The notes beneath the pieces are model-generated. The model worked only from the letters and a program-made list of their open reading frames with translations, made no database searches and was not told the origin of the DNA. The position numbers were made by a program, and so were the translations under genes. A stretch of 64,000 nucleotides of DNA, taken from positions 47,774 to 111,773 of the forward strand of contig JASLLL010000006.1 of assembly GCA_030747075.1 (NCBI GenBank), given 5' to 3'. Below are positions 33,449 through 42,339 of the stretch, piece by piece; the first letter of the stretch is position 1, and every line of letters begins with the position of its first letter. This DNA is from Gemmatimonadota bacterium (GTDB taxonomy: Bacteria; ARS69).

Positions 33449-35755
33449 TCAGCGGTCGAGCACGGTGATCTTCGTCGTGGCGACCTGCCCGGAGCGGTCC
33501 GTCACGCGCACGAAGTAGACTCCGGCGCCCTCCGCGCCGTCCCAGCGAAGGTCGAAGGTCTCGCGCTCTCCCGGAATGGATCGCGAGTGGACCCGGCGCC
33601 CCCGGACATCATGGATATCCACGACGCACCCTTCGCCCGCGGCACCCCGGACTCGAATCCAGGACGCGCGCGACGATGGATTGGGCCAGGCGGTCACGGC
33701 CAGCGCTCCCGTCCCCGGGAGCGGCGCATCGGGAGCGTCGACCGCGCCGAACGACTGCACGAGGCGGATCCCTTCCTCGCCGACTGCGTACGCCATGCTC
33801 TCGTCGGGGGAGAGCGCGATCCCCTCGATCGACTCCGTGGTCGGACTGTTCTCCACAGACCAGGTGTCTCCGGCGTCCGCACTGTAGACGATTCGTCCGT
33901 GGCTGCACCCCAGCCAGAGTTCATCCCCGCGGGTGGCGAGGCAGTTCGCGCTGAAACCCTCCGCGTCGTACACGGTGTGCCAGTTCGCTCCGCCGTCGGT
34001 CGACCGGAGAACCACCGCGCGAAGCGGCGGCACGATCCATGCCAGCCCCGCCGCGAAGATCGTCCCGGAGTCGGTCGCGGCCATGTCCACATATCGCATG
34101 TTCTGATGGGCGGTCTCATTGTGCACCAGAGTCCAGCTGGTGCCGCCGTCGGTCGTGCGCCAGATCCTGCCGCGTGCCCCGTACTCGGGCGGGCGTTCTC
34201 CCGCGACGAAGCCCGTCAGATCGTTGACGAAAAGCCCCGCCTGTCCCCACGCCATCGAGATATCCGTCGCGTCCTTCCACGCGGTGCCGCCATCGGTCGT
34301 TCGGCGTACGCGCGTGAAGTAGTCACTCTGCACATGGCCGACAGTCCAGCCCTGCGTGGGGCTGCGAAAGCCGATGTCGCGCAGATTGCGCGGGTCGCCG
34401 ACCGCCGGTTCGTCCCAGTTCAAGCCGCCGTCGGTCGTACGGAAGAGGTGCGCCACGCCGCTGATTCCCCCGCCCGCCCATCCCAGAGTCGCCGTCGGAA
34501 ACTCCACCGTCCGAAGGTGCCCGGTGAACCCGGATACGCTCTGCCAGGTGTCCCCCAGGTCGTCGGAGCGGAGTGCGGTCTCATAGTACCCCACCGCGAA
34601 CGCTCCGCTCCCGGTGGCCGCGACATCGAGGAATGTCGAAGAAGTGGTCGGCTGCGAGACCACCGTCCAGCTGTCTCCTCCGTCGGTGGAATACAGGAGC
34701 GCGCCGTGTTCGCCACCCGCCCACACTTCCGTCGACGAAAGCACGGAGACATCCCGGAGTCCGGTCGCGATACCGGACGCAACCGTACCCCAGCTGACTC
34801 CGTAGTCCGTGGAGCGGAGGATGGTGCCGCCGCTTCCGACCGCGAATCCCAGCGTCCCGGAGAAGTCCACTCCCCGCAGGAGCGAGGACACGCCCGTCGT
34901 CGGCGTGGCCCACGACGCGCCGCCATCGGAGGTGAGGAGGATGGTGCCGGATTCCCCCACCGCCACGCACGAGAGTGGTCCTGTCGCCTTCACATCGTAG
35001 AGGCCTTCCGCCACGGGAGTGGGGACGCCGGTCCAGGTGACTCCACCATCGAGCGTCCCGTACAGCGCGTCCTGATTCCCGAGGCCGGTCCAGGTTCGGG
35101 AGGCCCACCCCTCGGTCGCGTTTCGGAAATCCACGGCCGTGTACCAGGAATCCGGCGCTTCATGCCGACCGGCCACCTGCCAGGTGGCTCCCCCGTCAAA
35201 GGTGACGAAGATCGAAGAGATCCGGTTGATGGAGAAGACATCGCACCGGGGAGCTCCCCCTCCGACCCGACCGTGCTGCCACCCGGCCACGACGCCGTGC
35301 ATCGTGTCGGTGAAGTACACATCCTCAAACTGCATCCGCTCCAGTGGAAGGTTGGGGTTCGGGAGTTCCGTCCAGCCCGCGCCGCCATCGGCGGTGTGCA
35401 GGATGATCCCGTCCACGAGATCGTCCGGAACCTGCGTTTCGCAACCGCCGCCCATGCCTCCGACCACCCACGCATTCTGCGCTCCCAGCACGCACATTCC
35501 GTGGAGGTTCCGTCCGTCGCCGGTCTGCAGGGGGGTGGACAGCACCCCGTAGTCTTCCACAAGGCGTACCCGTCCGCCGTCTTCCGCCACCACGACGGTG
35601 CCGGGGGACATGGCCTTGACGGCCTGGATCTTCCCGCCCCCGATCCACTCCCAGGCGGACCATGCAGGAGAGGGAGCGACGAGGAAGAGGACCGTTGCGG
35701 CAAGCGCCGCGCCGAGGAGTGCGTGTCGGGAGCGCGGAGCGGTCAGTATGTTCAT
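33449..35755 (-). CDS. Secreted YCF48/BNR-repeat protein with C-terminal sorting-like module
   Basis: A 768-residue exported protein. A signal peptide (about residues 8-33, ending SPAWSA) leads into a long array of beta-propeller repeats of the YCF48/BNR type. About a dozen copies read like TTDGGxSWxxV (e.g. RTTDGGLNWDEP, YSTDGGDSWTVV), alternating with xxxGWAVG-like turns. From about 684 there is a FlgD/Por-tail-like module (AWPNPSSRASW, GRRVHSRS, GVYFVRVTD). Function is unknown; such proteins bind or shield surface partners. ATG 35755 is preferred over the open frame upstream since GGAG precedes it. It is divergent from the gene at 36006. Confidence 0.83.
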   Translation of the reverse strand: MNILTAPRSRHALLGAALAATVLFLVAPSPAWSAWEWIGGGKIQAVKAMSPGTVVVAEDGGRVRLVEDYGVLSTPLQTGDGRNLHGMCVLGAQNAWVVGGMGGGCETQVPDDLVDGIILHTADGGAGWTELPNPNLPLERMQFEDVYFTDTMHGVVAGWQHGRVGGGAPRCDVFSINRISSIFVTFDGGATWQVAGRHEAPDSWYTAVDFRNATEGWASRTWTGLGNQDALYGTLDGGVTWTGVPTPVAEGLYDVKATGPLSCVAVGESGTILLTSDGGASWATPTTGVSSLLRGVDFSGTLGFAVGSGGTILRSTDYGVSWGTVASGIATGLRDVSVLSSTEVWAGGEHGALLYSTDGGDSWTVVSQPTTSSTFLDVAATGSGAFAVGYYETALRSDDLGDTWQSVSGFTGHLRTVEFPTATLGWAGGGISGVAHLFRTTDGGLNWDEPAVGDPRNLRDIGFRSPTQGWTVGHVQSDYFTRVRRTTDGGTAWKDATDISMAWGQAGLFVNDLTGFVAGERPPEYGARGRIWRTTDGGTSWTLVHNETAHQNMRYVDMAATDSGTIFAAGLAWIVPPLRAVVLRSTDGGANWHTVYDAEGFSANCLATRGDELWLGCSHGRIVYSADAGDTWSVENSPTTESIEGIALSPDESMAYAVGEEGIRLVQSFGAVDAPDAPLPGTGALAVTAWPNPSSRASWIRVRGAAGEGCVVDIHDVRGRRVHSRSIPGERETFDLRWDGAEGAGVYFVRVTDRSGQVATTKITVLDR

Positions 35756-35890
35756 GAGAGGTCTCCATCCGGGTTTTCTGGGGGACGGACGAACCGGGGA
35801 CGAGGGGCAATCGTCCGAGGCCTTCATTGAACCGCATCAGGCCTGTGCGAATCAAGCCGAAAGGCCGAGGCGCACGCCTCCCCGGATGCA

Positions 35891-35907
35891 CGGGCGGGTT
35901 CCGCCCG
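35891..35907. promoter_or_regulatory. Hairpin in the 250-base divergent region
   Basis: A perfect CGGGCGG-GTT-CCGCCCG stem lies 98 bases upstream of the GTG at 36006. The same region also holds GAGGC-GCAC-GCCTC just to the left. These may be leader structures for either divergent gene. Confidence 0.3.
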
Positions 35908-36005
35908 CGTGAAGTGAGGATTGTCGTGGCGCGCCGGGGGGCGCATCCGGTAGACTCCCGGCCGCCTGATTCTGATGAGTTCAACCGCAAGCCGGGGAGA
36001 GAGCC

Positions 36006-36509
36006 GTGACCTGTTCGTCCGATGTGTACCGGAGCTTCACTCCGGAGGAGGCCGAGGCCTTCTTCCTTGAGATGCGCGAGGAACTTCGTCCGCTGTACGC
36101 ACAGGCGGAGCAGGCAGCCTCCGAGACGCTTCGAGTTCGCCCCGTCTTCCTTCGAAAGCAGCCGTTCGCAAAGCGCGCGCAGATGTTTCGCAAGGCGTTG
36201 TCGCTTCGCGTGAATCGCCAGACGGCTTCCGAGATCCTCGCGGCGTTCTTCCTCGAGCGCTACGAAGCGGAGGTTGCCGAACTGCTCGACATGCTGGGAC
36301 TGGAACACGAGGACGGCGTTCTTCAGGATCAGGCTCCGGCGGAACCGGAAGCCGCGCTCCTGGAAGAGGTCGTCGGGAAGTTCCTGGGCGGGGAGAGTCC
36401 GCTCATGCGTTCACTGCTCCTGCGCGCGTTCGCCGCGCAGGCTGCCATCGACTGGCCCGCGCTCAACGCGCTGGCGTTCGCTGAAGAAGAGACCGTTTCG
36501 TCCTCCTGA
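36006..36509 (+). CDS. Uncharacterised helical protein preceding an aldehyde dehydrogenase gene
   Basis: A 167-residue protein I do not recognise. It looks soluble and nearly all helical and is rich in Glu, Ala and Leu. It has an acidic linker around residue 105-115 (EDGVLQDQAPAEPE) separating two helical halves. No signal peptide, membrane segment or catalytic motif is seen. The start is GTG 36006 after GGGGAGAG. It ends 34 bases before the ALDH7-type gene on the same strand, so the two probably share a transcript and the protein may be an accessory or chaperone for that enzyme (inference). Confidence 0.65.
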   Translation: MTCSSDVYRSFTPEEAEAFFLEMREELRPLYAQAEQAASETLRVRPVFLRKQPFAKRAQMFRKALSLRVNRQTASEILAAFFLERYEAEVAELLDMLGLEHEDGVLQDQAPAEPEAALLEEVVGKFLGGESPLMRSLLLRAFAAQAAIDWPALNALAFAEEETVSSS

Positions 36510-36543
36510 GACCAGGGGGAGCATCGAAGAGAAGGAGAGACCG

Positions 36544-38082
36544 ATGACCAGGACCCACGCCATTCCCGAGTCGGACATCCTGGAGGCGCTGGACCTCACG
36601 GGAGTTCAGAAGGGCGCTTCCTACGGACCGTGGATCGAGACACCGTCCGGTCCGGAACTTGTCAGTGCGTCCCCCAACGACGGGTCCGAGATCGGGCGCG
36701 TTCTGCAGGCGGGCGAGGGCGACTACGAGAAGGTCATGGAGGAAGCCGGAAAGGCGTTCCTCTCATGGCGGATGAGGCCCGCGCCGGAGCGCGGCGAGGT
36801 GGTTCGCCTTCTGGCGGGTGAGTTCCGGAAGTACAAGGAGCCCCTGGGCGCGCTCATCAGCCTTGAGATGGGCAAGGTCCGCTCCGAGGGAGAGGGCGAA
36901 GTCCAGGAGATGATCGACATCGCGGACTTCGCGGTTGGTCTCTCGCGGCAACTCTACGGCCTCACCATGCACTCCGAGCGCCCCGGGCACCGGATGTACG
37001 AGCAGTGGCATCCTCTGGGAGTCGTGGGGGTGGTCACGGCGTTCAACTTCCCCGGTGCGGTCTGGGCGTGGAACGCGATGATCGCGGCGGTATGCGGGGA
37101 TGTCACTCTCTGGAAGCCGTCGTCGAAGACTCCGCTGACCGCCATCGCCATCCAGAAGATCTGCAACCGGGTGACGGACGGCATGGGTCTCGACGGCGTG
37201 TTCAGCCTCGTGGTCGGACGCGGGTCCAGCGTGGGAGAGCGGCTCATCAACGACCGCCGCATTCCGCTGGTGTCGGCTACCGGGAGTTGCCGGATGGGAC
37301 GGCGGATCGGCGAGGCCGTCGCGAAACGGCTCGCTCGCTCGCTCCTGGAACTCGGCGGCAACAACGCCATCATCGTGTCGGAGCGCGCCGATCTGGAGAT
37401 GGCGCTCCGCGGGATTCTCTTCGGCGCCGTGGGGACCGCGGGCCAGCGCTGCACTTCCACGCGCCGCGTGTTCCTGCACCGCTCCATCGCGGAGGAGTTC
37501 ACCGCGCGCCTCACCGCGGCGTACGCATCGGTCCGCGTCGGTCACGCTCTGGCGGAAGACACGCTCATGGGGCCGCTGGTGGACGAGGACGCGGTCCGGA
37601 CTTTCGAAGAGGCCATCAAGACCATTCGCGCCGAAGGCGGAGAGATCCTCCATGGCGGAAACCGGGTCGATGGTCCCGGCTTCTTCGTGGAACCGACGCT
37701 CGTGAAGGCGAAGCCCGGAATGCCCATCACCCGGGAAGAGACCTTTGCCCCGATCCTCTATCTCTTCGACTACGACGACCTGGACCAGGCCATCGCCGCG
37801 CAAAACGGCGTGGACCAGGGTCTCTCGAGCGCGATCTTCACGACGGACCTGCTGGAGGCGGAGGAGTTCCTCTCCCACCGGGGATCCGACTGCGGGATCG
37901 CGAATGTGAACATCGGAACGAGCGGGGCGGAGATCGGCGGGGCCTTCGGCGGGGAGAAGGACACGGGCGGCGGCCGCGAAGCGGGTTCGGACTCCTGGAA
38001 GATCTACATGCGCAGGCAGACCTGTACGCTGAACTGGTCCCGGGAGATGGCTCTCGCTCAGGGCGTGAAGTTCGACATCTGA
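36544..38082 (+). CDS. Aldehyde dehydrogenase, ALDH7 (aminoadipate-semialdehyde/P6C) type
   Basis: A 512-residue NAD(P)-dependent dehydrogenase of the ALDH7/AmaB group, which oxidises alpha-aminoadipate semialdehyde (piperidine-6-carboxylate) in lysine catabolism or related aldehydes. Diagnostic blocks are VVTAFNFPGAVWAWNAMIA, VSATGSCRMGRRI, the glutamate in LLELGGNNAIIV and the catalytic cysteine in GTAGQRCTSTRRVFLH. ATG 36544 follows AAGGAGAG; the longer frame overlaps the upstream gene. No other lysine-degradation gene is present in the window. It is convergent with the gene at 38090, 7 bases away. Confidence 0.88.
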   Translation: MTRTHAIPESDILEALDLTGVQKGASYGPWIETPSGPELVSASPNDGSEIGRVLQAGEGDYEKVMEEAGKAFLSWRMRPAPERGEVVRLLAGEFRKYKEPLGALISLEMGKVRSEGEGEVQEMIDIADFAVGLSRQLYGLTMHSERPGHRMYEQWHPLGVVGVVTAFNFPGAVWAWNAMIAAVCGDVTLWKPSSKTPLTAIAIQKICNRVTDGMGLDGVFSLVVGRGSSVGERLINDRRIPLVSATGSCRMGRRIGEAVAKRLARSLLELGGNNAIIVSERADLEMALRGILFGAVGTAGQRCTSTRRVFLHRSIAEEFTARLTAAYASVRVGHALAEDTLMGPLVDEDAVRTFEEAIKTIRAEGGEILHGGNRVDGPGFFVEPTLVKAKPGMPITREETFAPILYLFDYDDLDQAIAAQNGVDQGLSSAIFTTDLLEAEEFLSHRGSDCGIANVNIGTSGAEIGGAFGGEKDTGGGREAGSDSWKIYMRRQTCTLNWSREMALAQGVKFDI

Positions 38083-38089
38083 CGCGCCG

Positions 38090-39052
38090 TCAGAAAACCC
38101 GCGATTCCACCCATGCCGCGGGGAGGGTACCGGGAACGGTGGCCCTTCCCGCGGGCCTGTCGCGGGTGAGCGTCAGGCGCAGAATGTCCCGGTTGCATCC
38201 CAGCATGAGCCCGGACGCCTGCGCGATGCTCGCGTCCAGTGCTCCGCGCCCGTTCCGGTAGGGACGCCGCGCCCGATAGGGACGCAGCGGGGGGGGCTGC
38301 TCGGGTGCGTTCAGATGGTCGAGGTGGCGGGCCAGAGCGCGGCACACCACCGACCCTGTGCGCAGATCCCGCGCGTCCAGTGGTCTCCCCCCGAGGCGCT
38401 CGTCGTCCATCGTGCCCCAGAGAAAGCGGAACCCGTTCGACTGCCAGAGCAGCTTCCCCGAGTGGCAGATGAGCGCCATCTCCTGATGAGGCCGCTTCCA
38501 CCGATTGGAGAGGATTCGCCGGGCCGCGTCTGAGAATGCGGGGCGGATTGCGCGCAGGATTCGCACGCTCTCCTCCCGGAAGTCCGAAGTGCCCGCGGCG
38601 CGCAGATAGGTGATCCTGCCCAGGGATTCTCCCGGCTCCGTTCCCAGATGCGTGATCACGGAATGCTGCATGCCTGTGGCGGAGCGGAAGCGCTGCTGGT
38701 ACTCCGACGACAAGAACCCCGCGGGGTTGTCGCTGCACAGCGAACTGATCCGCGAGGTTTTTCGCCCGGCCCGGCGTAGCATCTTCAAGGGGAGGTGCCC
38801 TTCCGGGCACTCGCGGAGGATCGACCGGACGGCTTCGGCGTCGCTCCGTCGGAACCAGATGTCGGCATCCGGGGCGCCGTCCGCCGCCGGGTCGTGGACG
38901 GACACGCCGACATCATGCGCGTTCATGACGGGGAGGAGCTGAGTGGCGGCGGCCCGCAGATCCGCGAATCCCACCTGTGGCAGGGAGAGGGACTTACGGA
39001 CTTCGGACACCGCTCTCAGATCGGTGATCTTCGCGGCCACAACAACGGTCAT
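38090..39052 (-). CDS. Uncharacterised protein resembling a LuxR sensor region without HTH
   Basis: A 320-residue soluble protein I cannot assign. The central part (about residues 125-185: GMQHSVITHLGTEPGE, RITYLRAAGTSDFREE followed by a RILRAIRPAFSDAARR helix) resembles the ligand-sensing half of LuxR-type regulators. However, the C-terminal end is Arg/Pro-rich and has no recognisable helix-turn-helix. ATG 39052 has GGAG four bases upstream and removes an unlikely 14-codon extension. A long stem-loop lies 56 bases upstream of its start. It may be a regulator that lost its DNA-binding domain or a different sensor. Confidence 0.55.
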   Translation of the reverse strand: MTVVVAAKITDLRAVSEVRKSLSLPQVGFADLRAAATQLLPVMNAHDVGVSVHDPAADGAPDADIWFRRSDAEAVRSILRECPEGHLPLKMLRRAGRKTSRISSLCSDNPAGFLSSEYQQRFRSATGMQHSVITHLGTEPGESLGRITYLRAAGTSDFREESVRILRAIRPAFSDAARRILSNRWKRPHQEMALICHSGKLLWQSNGFRFLWGTMDDERLGGRPLDARDLRTGSVVCRALARHLDHLNAPEQPPPLRPYRARRPYRNGRGALDASIAQASGLMLGCNRDILRLTLTRDRPAGRATVPGTLPAAWVESRVF

Positions 39053-39107
39053 GGGGGCTCCAACGGTGAGTCGTGTTCCGCAGGGGAGGAACAACCCCGA
39101 TGTTTCG

Positions 39108-39146
39108 CCTTGGCGTTCCTGCCCCGGTTCGACAGGGACGCCAAGG
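39108..39146 (-). promoter_or_regulatory. Long stem-loop between fumC and the downstream gene
   Basis: A 14-bp stem with one G-T mismatch (CCTTGGCGTTCCTG / CAGGGACGCCAAGG, 11-base loop) lies 100 bases downstream of the fumC stop and 56 bases upstream of the next start, all on the minus strand. There is no T-tract on either side. It may be a fumC 3' end or a leader structure. Confidence 0.45.
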
Positions 39147-39246
39147 GGAATCTAGCACCTGGAGGCCCCGAGGGCACGCGGAAATCAAGACAGGGAGGTC
39201 AGCTAGCCGGGAACAATCGTAACCTGAGAGGTACTTTTCACGAAGG

Positions 39247-40644
39247 TCACCGTCTCGGGGCGGTCATTTCCTCCGGTCGCACGAGTTCGTCGAACTGCTC
39301 GGCAGTCAGGATCGAGAGCTGAACCGCCGCTTCCCGCAGCGTGATCCCCTCGGCATGAGCCGTCTTGGCGATTCGTGCCGCATTGTCGTACCCCACATGG
39401 GGATTGAGCGCGGTGACCAGCATGAGCGAGTGGGTCAGGTGTTCGGCGATTCGGGGTTCGTTCGGGACAATCCCCGCCGCGCACCGCTTGCGGAACGAGT
39501 GGCACGCGTCGGCCAGAAGCCGCGCCGACCCCAGTACATTGTGGATGATGAGCGGTTTGAAGACATTCAGCTCGAAGTTCCCCGAAGCTCCCCCGACCGC
39601 GACCGCCGTGTCATTCCCGATGACCTGCGCGCACACCATCGTCATGGCCTCGCACTGAGTGGGGTTGACCTTGCCGGGCATGATGGAGCTGCCGGGTTCG
39701 TTTGCGGGCAGCCCGATTTCCCCGATGCCGCACCGTGGTCCGGAGGCGAGCCATCGGACATCGTTCGCGATTTTCATGAGCGAACACGCGACCGTCTTCA
39801 TGGCACCGGAGGCCTGAACCAGCGCGTCGTGGGCGGCCAGCGCCTCGAACTTGTTGGGTGCGGTCACGAATGGAAGCCCCGTCAGACCCGCCACCTTCGC
39901 CGCCACCGTCCGTGCAAAGTCCGGGTGCGTGTTCAGTCCCGTACCGACCGCCGTCCCGCCCAGCGCCAGTTCGTACAACCCGGGCAGCACCGCCGAAAGT
40001 CGCGAGACTCCGCGATCGAGCTGGTGCGCGTAGCCGGAGAACTCCTGCCCGAGCGTCAGCGGCGTGGCGTCCATCAGATGCGTTCGGCCGATCTTCGTGA
40101 TGCCCGCGAACTCCTTCGCCTTCGCGTCCAGCGTCTCGCGAAGTTCCTCCACGGCCGGAATCAGCGTCTCCCGAACGGTCGTTCCGGCGGCCACATGCAT
40201 GGCGGTGGGGAAGACATCGTTGGAGGACTGCGCACGGTTCACATCGTCGTTGGGGTGGATGGGATCCTTGCTTCCGCGCTCTCCGCCCGCCATCTCAATG
40301 GCGCGGTTGGCGATCACCTCATTGGCGTTCATGTTCGACTGCGTGCCGCTGCCCGTCTGCCAGACCACCAGCGGGAAATGGTCGTCCAGTTTCCCCTCGG
40401 CGACCTCGGCGGCCGCCGCTTCCACGAGGTCCGCCTTCTCCGGCGGGAGAGTGCCGATCTCCCGGTTGGCCTGCGCCGCCGCCTGCTTCACGATTCCCAG
40501 CGCCCGAATCATCTCCCGGGGAAACCGATCATTCCCGATGGGGAAGTTCATCAGCGACCGGGCGGTCTGTGCCCCGTAGTAGCAGTCTTCGGGCACTTCC
40601 ACGCTGCCCATGGTGTCGGTTTCAGTTCTCATCTTCGGGGTCAC
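39247..40644 (-). CDS. fumC: Fumarate hydratase, class II
   Basis: Iron-independent TCA-cycle enzyme interconverting fumarate and malate. The 465-residue protein has [20 protein letters not shown], the substrate loop [36 protein letters not shown] and the superfamily signature [16 protein letters not shown], all typical of FumC rather than argininosuccinate lyase or aspartase. GTG 40644 is chosen because GGAGG lies five bases upstream; ATG 40632 is the alternative. It diverges from the symporter operon. Confidence 0.95.
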   Translation of the reverse strand: MTPKMRTETDTMGSVEVPEDCYYGAQTARSLMNFPIGNDRFPREMIRALGIVKQAAAQANREIGTLPPEKADLVEAAAAEVAEGKLDDHFPLVVWQTGSGTQSNMNANEVIANRAIEMAGGERGSKDPIHPNDDVNRAQSSNDVFPTAMHVAAGTTVRETLIPAVEELRETLDAKAKEFAGITKIGRTHLMDATPLTLGQEFSGYAHQLDRGVSRLSAVLPGLYELALGGTAVGTGLNTHPDFARTVAAKVAGLTGLPFVTAPNKFEALAAHDALVQASGAMKTVACSLMKIANDVRWLASGPRCGIGEIGLPANEPGSSIMPGKVNPTQCEAMTMVCAQVIGNDTAVAVGGASGNFELNVFKPLIIHNVLGSARLLADACHSFRKRCAAGIVPNEPRIAEHLTHSLMLVTALNPHVGYDNAARIAKTAHAEGITLREAAVQLSILTAEQFDELVRPEEMTAPRR

Positions 40645-40771
40645 GGGATCCTCCTTCCGAGGGCATGCCGACGGTCCGTCCACTCCGAGCCAATGTATCG
40701 GTGAATGACGGACTTGGCGACTCCAGTTCCTGCTGATAACCTGCCGTGTCCGTATCCGGGAGAGGGAACCC

Positions 40772-40873
40772 ATGCCTTTGTCCACCATCGTGATTGTCTT
40801 CGGAGCCTGGCTGGTTCTTCTGGGGCTTACCGTTGGAATCCGCCTGCGCACCCGTCGCGAGCGCCGCCCATGA
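40772..40873 (+). CDS. 33-residue single-pass membrane peptide before a symporter gene
   Basis: A very small gene: ATG 40772 to TGA 40871-40873. The peptide has one hydrophobic helix ([20 protein letters not shown], residues 4-23) and a strongly basic tail ([10 protein letters not shown]). It starts eight bases after GAGAGGG, and its stop overlaps the symporter start by four bases (ATGA). Small accessory peptides in this position are known for several sodium symporter families, so a stabilising or assembly role is likely. It has the positive-inside signature of an N-out, C-in helix. Confidence 0.75.
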   Translation: MPLSTIVIVFGAWLVLLGLTVGIRLRTRRERRP

Positions 40874-42339
40874 CCGGATCGGGCTGGCTCCTGGCCGGGG
40901 TCGGGTTCTATCTCGCGGCCATTCTCACCGTCGGGATCGTGACCTGGCGGAAGATGCGCTCCTTCGACGACTTCGTGCTGGGCGGCCGGAAGCTCTCCCC
41001 GTTCACCGCTGCCCTCTCCGAACGGGCCTCCGGCGAGAGCGCATGGTTCCTTCTCGGGCTGCCCGGTGCCGCCTATGCCGCCGGGTTCAGCGAGTTCTGG
41101 ACCGTCATCGGAAGCGCATTCGGGGTCTTCTTCTCATGGACGCTTCTGGCGCGGCTCCTGAACGCCCAATCCCGCCGCTTCGGTGCGCTGACGCTCCCGG
41201 ATTATCTGGAGGCGCGCTTCGGAGACACGACGCGCGTGCTGCGAGTCGTGTCGATGGTCATCATCCTCTTCTTCTATACCGCCTATGTGGGGGCTCAGTT
41301 CGTGGGCGCGGGGAAGATCCTCAACGCGACCTTCGGGATCGACGCATCCACCGGGATGATCCTGGGTGCGCTGGTCGTCGTGCTCTACACCTTCATGGGC
41401 GGGTTTCTGGCGGTCGTGTGGACCGATGTGTTCCAGGGGCTGCTCATGATGCTGGTCGTGGTGATTCTGCCGGTCATGGGGATCTTCGAACTCGGCGGGC
41501 TCACGGGCTTTGTGGACGCCGTCGGCGCGAAGGGGCCGGAGTTCCTCACCATGTCCGGCGGGCAGACGGGGCGGGCGCTGCTGTTCGGCGTCATGATCGG
41601 CAGCCTGTCGTGGGGGTTCGGCTACCTCGGGCAGCCGCATCTCCTGACGCGCTACATGGCCATCCGCCACGAAGACGAGGTGCGGCAGGGACACACGGTC
41701 GCCATGAGCTGGGTGCTGCTCTCCTACTGGGGGGCGGTGTTCGTCGGGCTCGTCGCGATCGGGATTCTCCCGGATGTGGCCGACACGGAGCAGGTCATGC
41801 CGCTTCTCGCCATGCGACTTCTCCCGGCGTGGTTTGCCGGGCTTGCCATTGCGGGGGGGATCGCCGCCATGATGTCGACGGCGGACTCCCAGCTTCTCGT
41901 CGCCACTTCCGCTCTCGTGGAAGACATCTACGCGCGCATCCTCCGCCCGGGAGCGTCGCAGCGCGTGCTCCTGCTGCTGTCGCGCGGAGCCACGGTCGTG
42001 ATCGCGCTGGTGGCGCTTCTTCTGGCATTCCGCAATCAGGATCTCATCTTCGACTGGGTGGCCTACGCATGGACCGGGCTGGGTTCCTCCTTCGGCCCGC
42101 CGCTCATTCTGGCGCTTCGCTGGCGTGGCACGACCCGACAAGGCGTGCTGGCGGGAATGATCGGGGGCATGGTCTCGACGGTCGCGTGGCGGAATGTCGA
42201 GCTGCTGCAGGCAACGCTGGACCTGAAGATCGCGACCTTCCTGATCTCCATGGCGCTGGTGGTTCTCGTGAGTTTCGCCACCGGGAGAGGGAAGCGCGGT
42301 GGCGGCATCGTGGATCCGGTCGCCGAGGTGGTGGAATGA
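40870..42339 (+). CDS. Sodium:solute symporter, PutP-like
   Basis: A 489-residue inner-membrane transporter of the SSS family with about 13 membrane helices. The first cytoplasmic loop reads [20 protein letters not shown] followed by [19 protein letters not shown], as in Na+/proline symporters. [15 protein letters not shown] and [20 protein letters not shown] carry the conserved sodium-site serines. Proline is the likeliest substrate, but pantothenate or other solutes are possible. It is coupled by 4-base overlaps to the 33-residue peptide upstream and to the ThiI-like gene downstream. Confidence 0.9.
   Translation: MTGSGWLLAGVGFYLAAILTVGIVTWRKMRSFDDFVLGGRKLSPFTAALSERASGESAWFLLGLPGAAYAAGFSEFWTVIGSAFGVFFSWTLLARLLNAQSRRFGALTLPDYLEARFGDTTRVLRVVSMVIILFFYTAYVGAQFVGAGKILNATFGIDASTGMILGALVVVLYTFMGGFLAVVWTDVFQGLLMMLVVVILPVMGIFELGGLTGFVDAVGAKGPEFLTMSGGQTGRALLFGVMIGSLSWGFGYLGQPHLLTRYMAIRHEDEVRQGHTVAMSWVLLSYWGAVFVGLVAIGILPDVADTEQVMPLLAMRLLPAWFAGLAIAGGIAAMMSTADSQLLVATSALVEDIYARILRPGASQRVLLLLSRGATVVIALVALLLAFRNQDLIFDWVAYAWTGLGSSFGPPLILALRWRGTTRQGVLAGMIGGMVSTVAWRNVELLQATLDLKIATFLISMALVVLVSFATGRGKRGGGIVDPVAEVVE

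Noticed and set aside
33425..35830. An 801-codon plus-strand frame opposite the YCF48-type protein
   Set aside because: It is an Arg/Gly/Pro-rich mirror of the propeller repeats with no signal peptide or family match.
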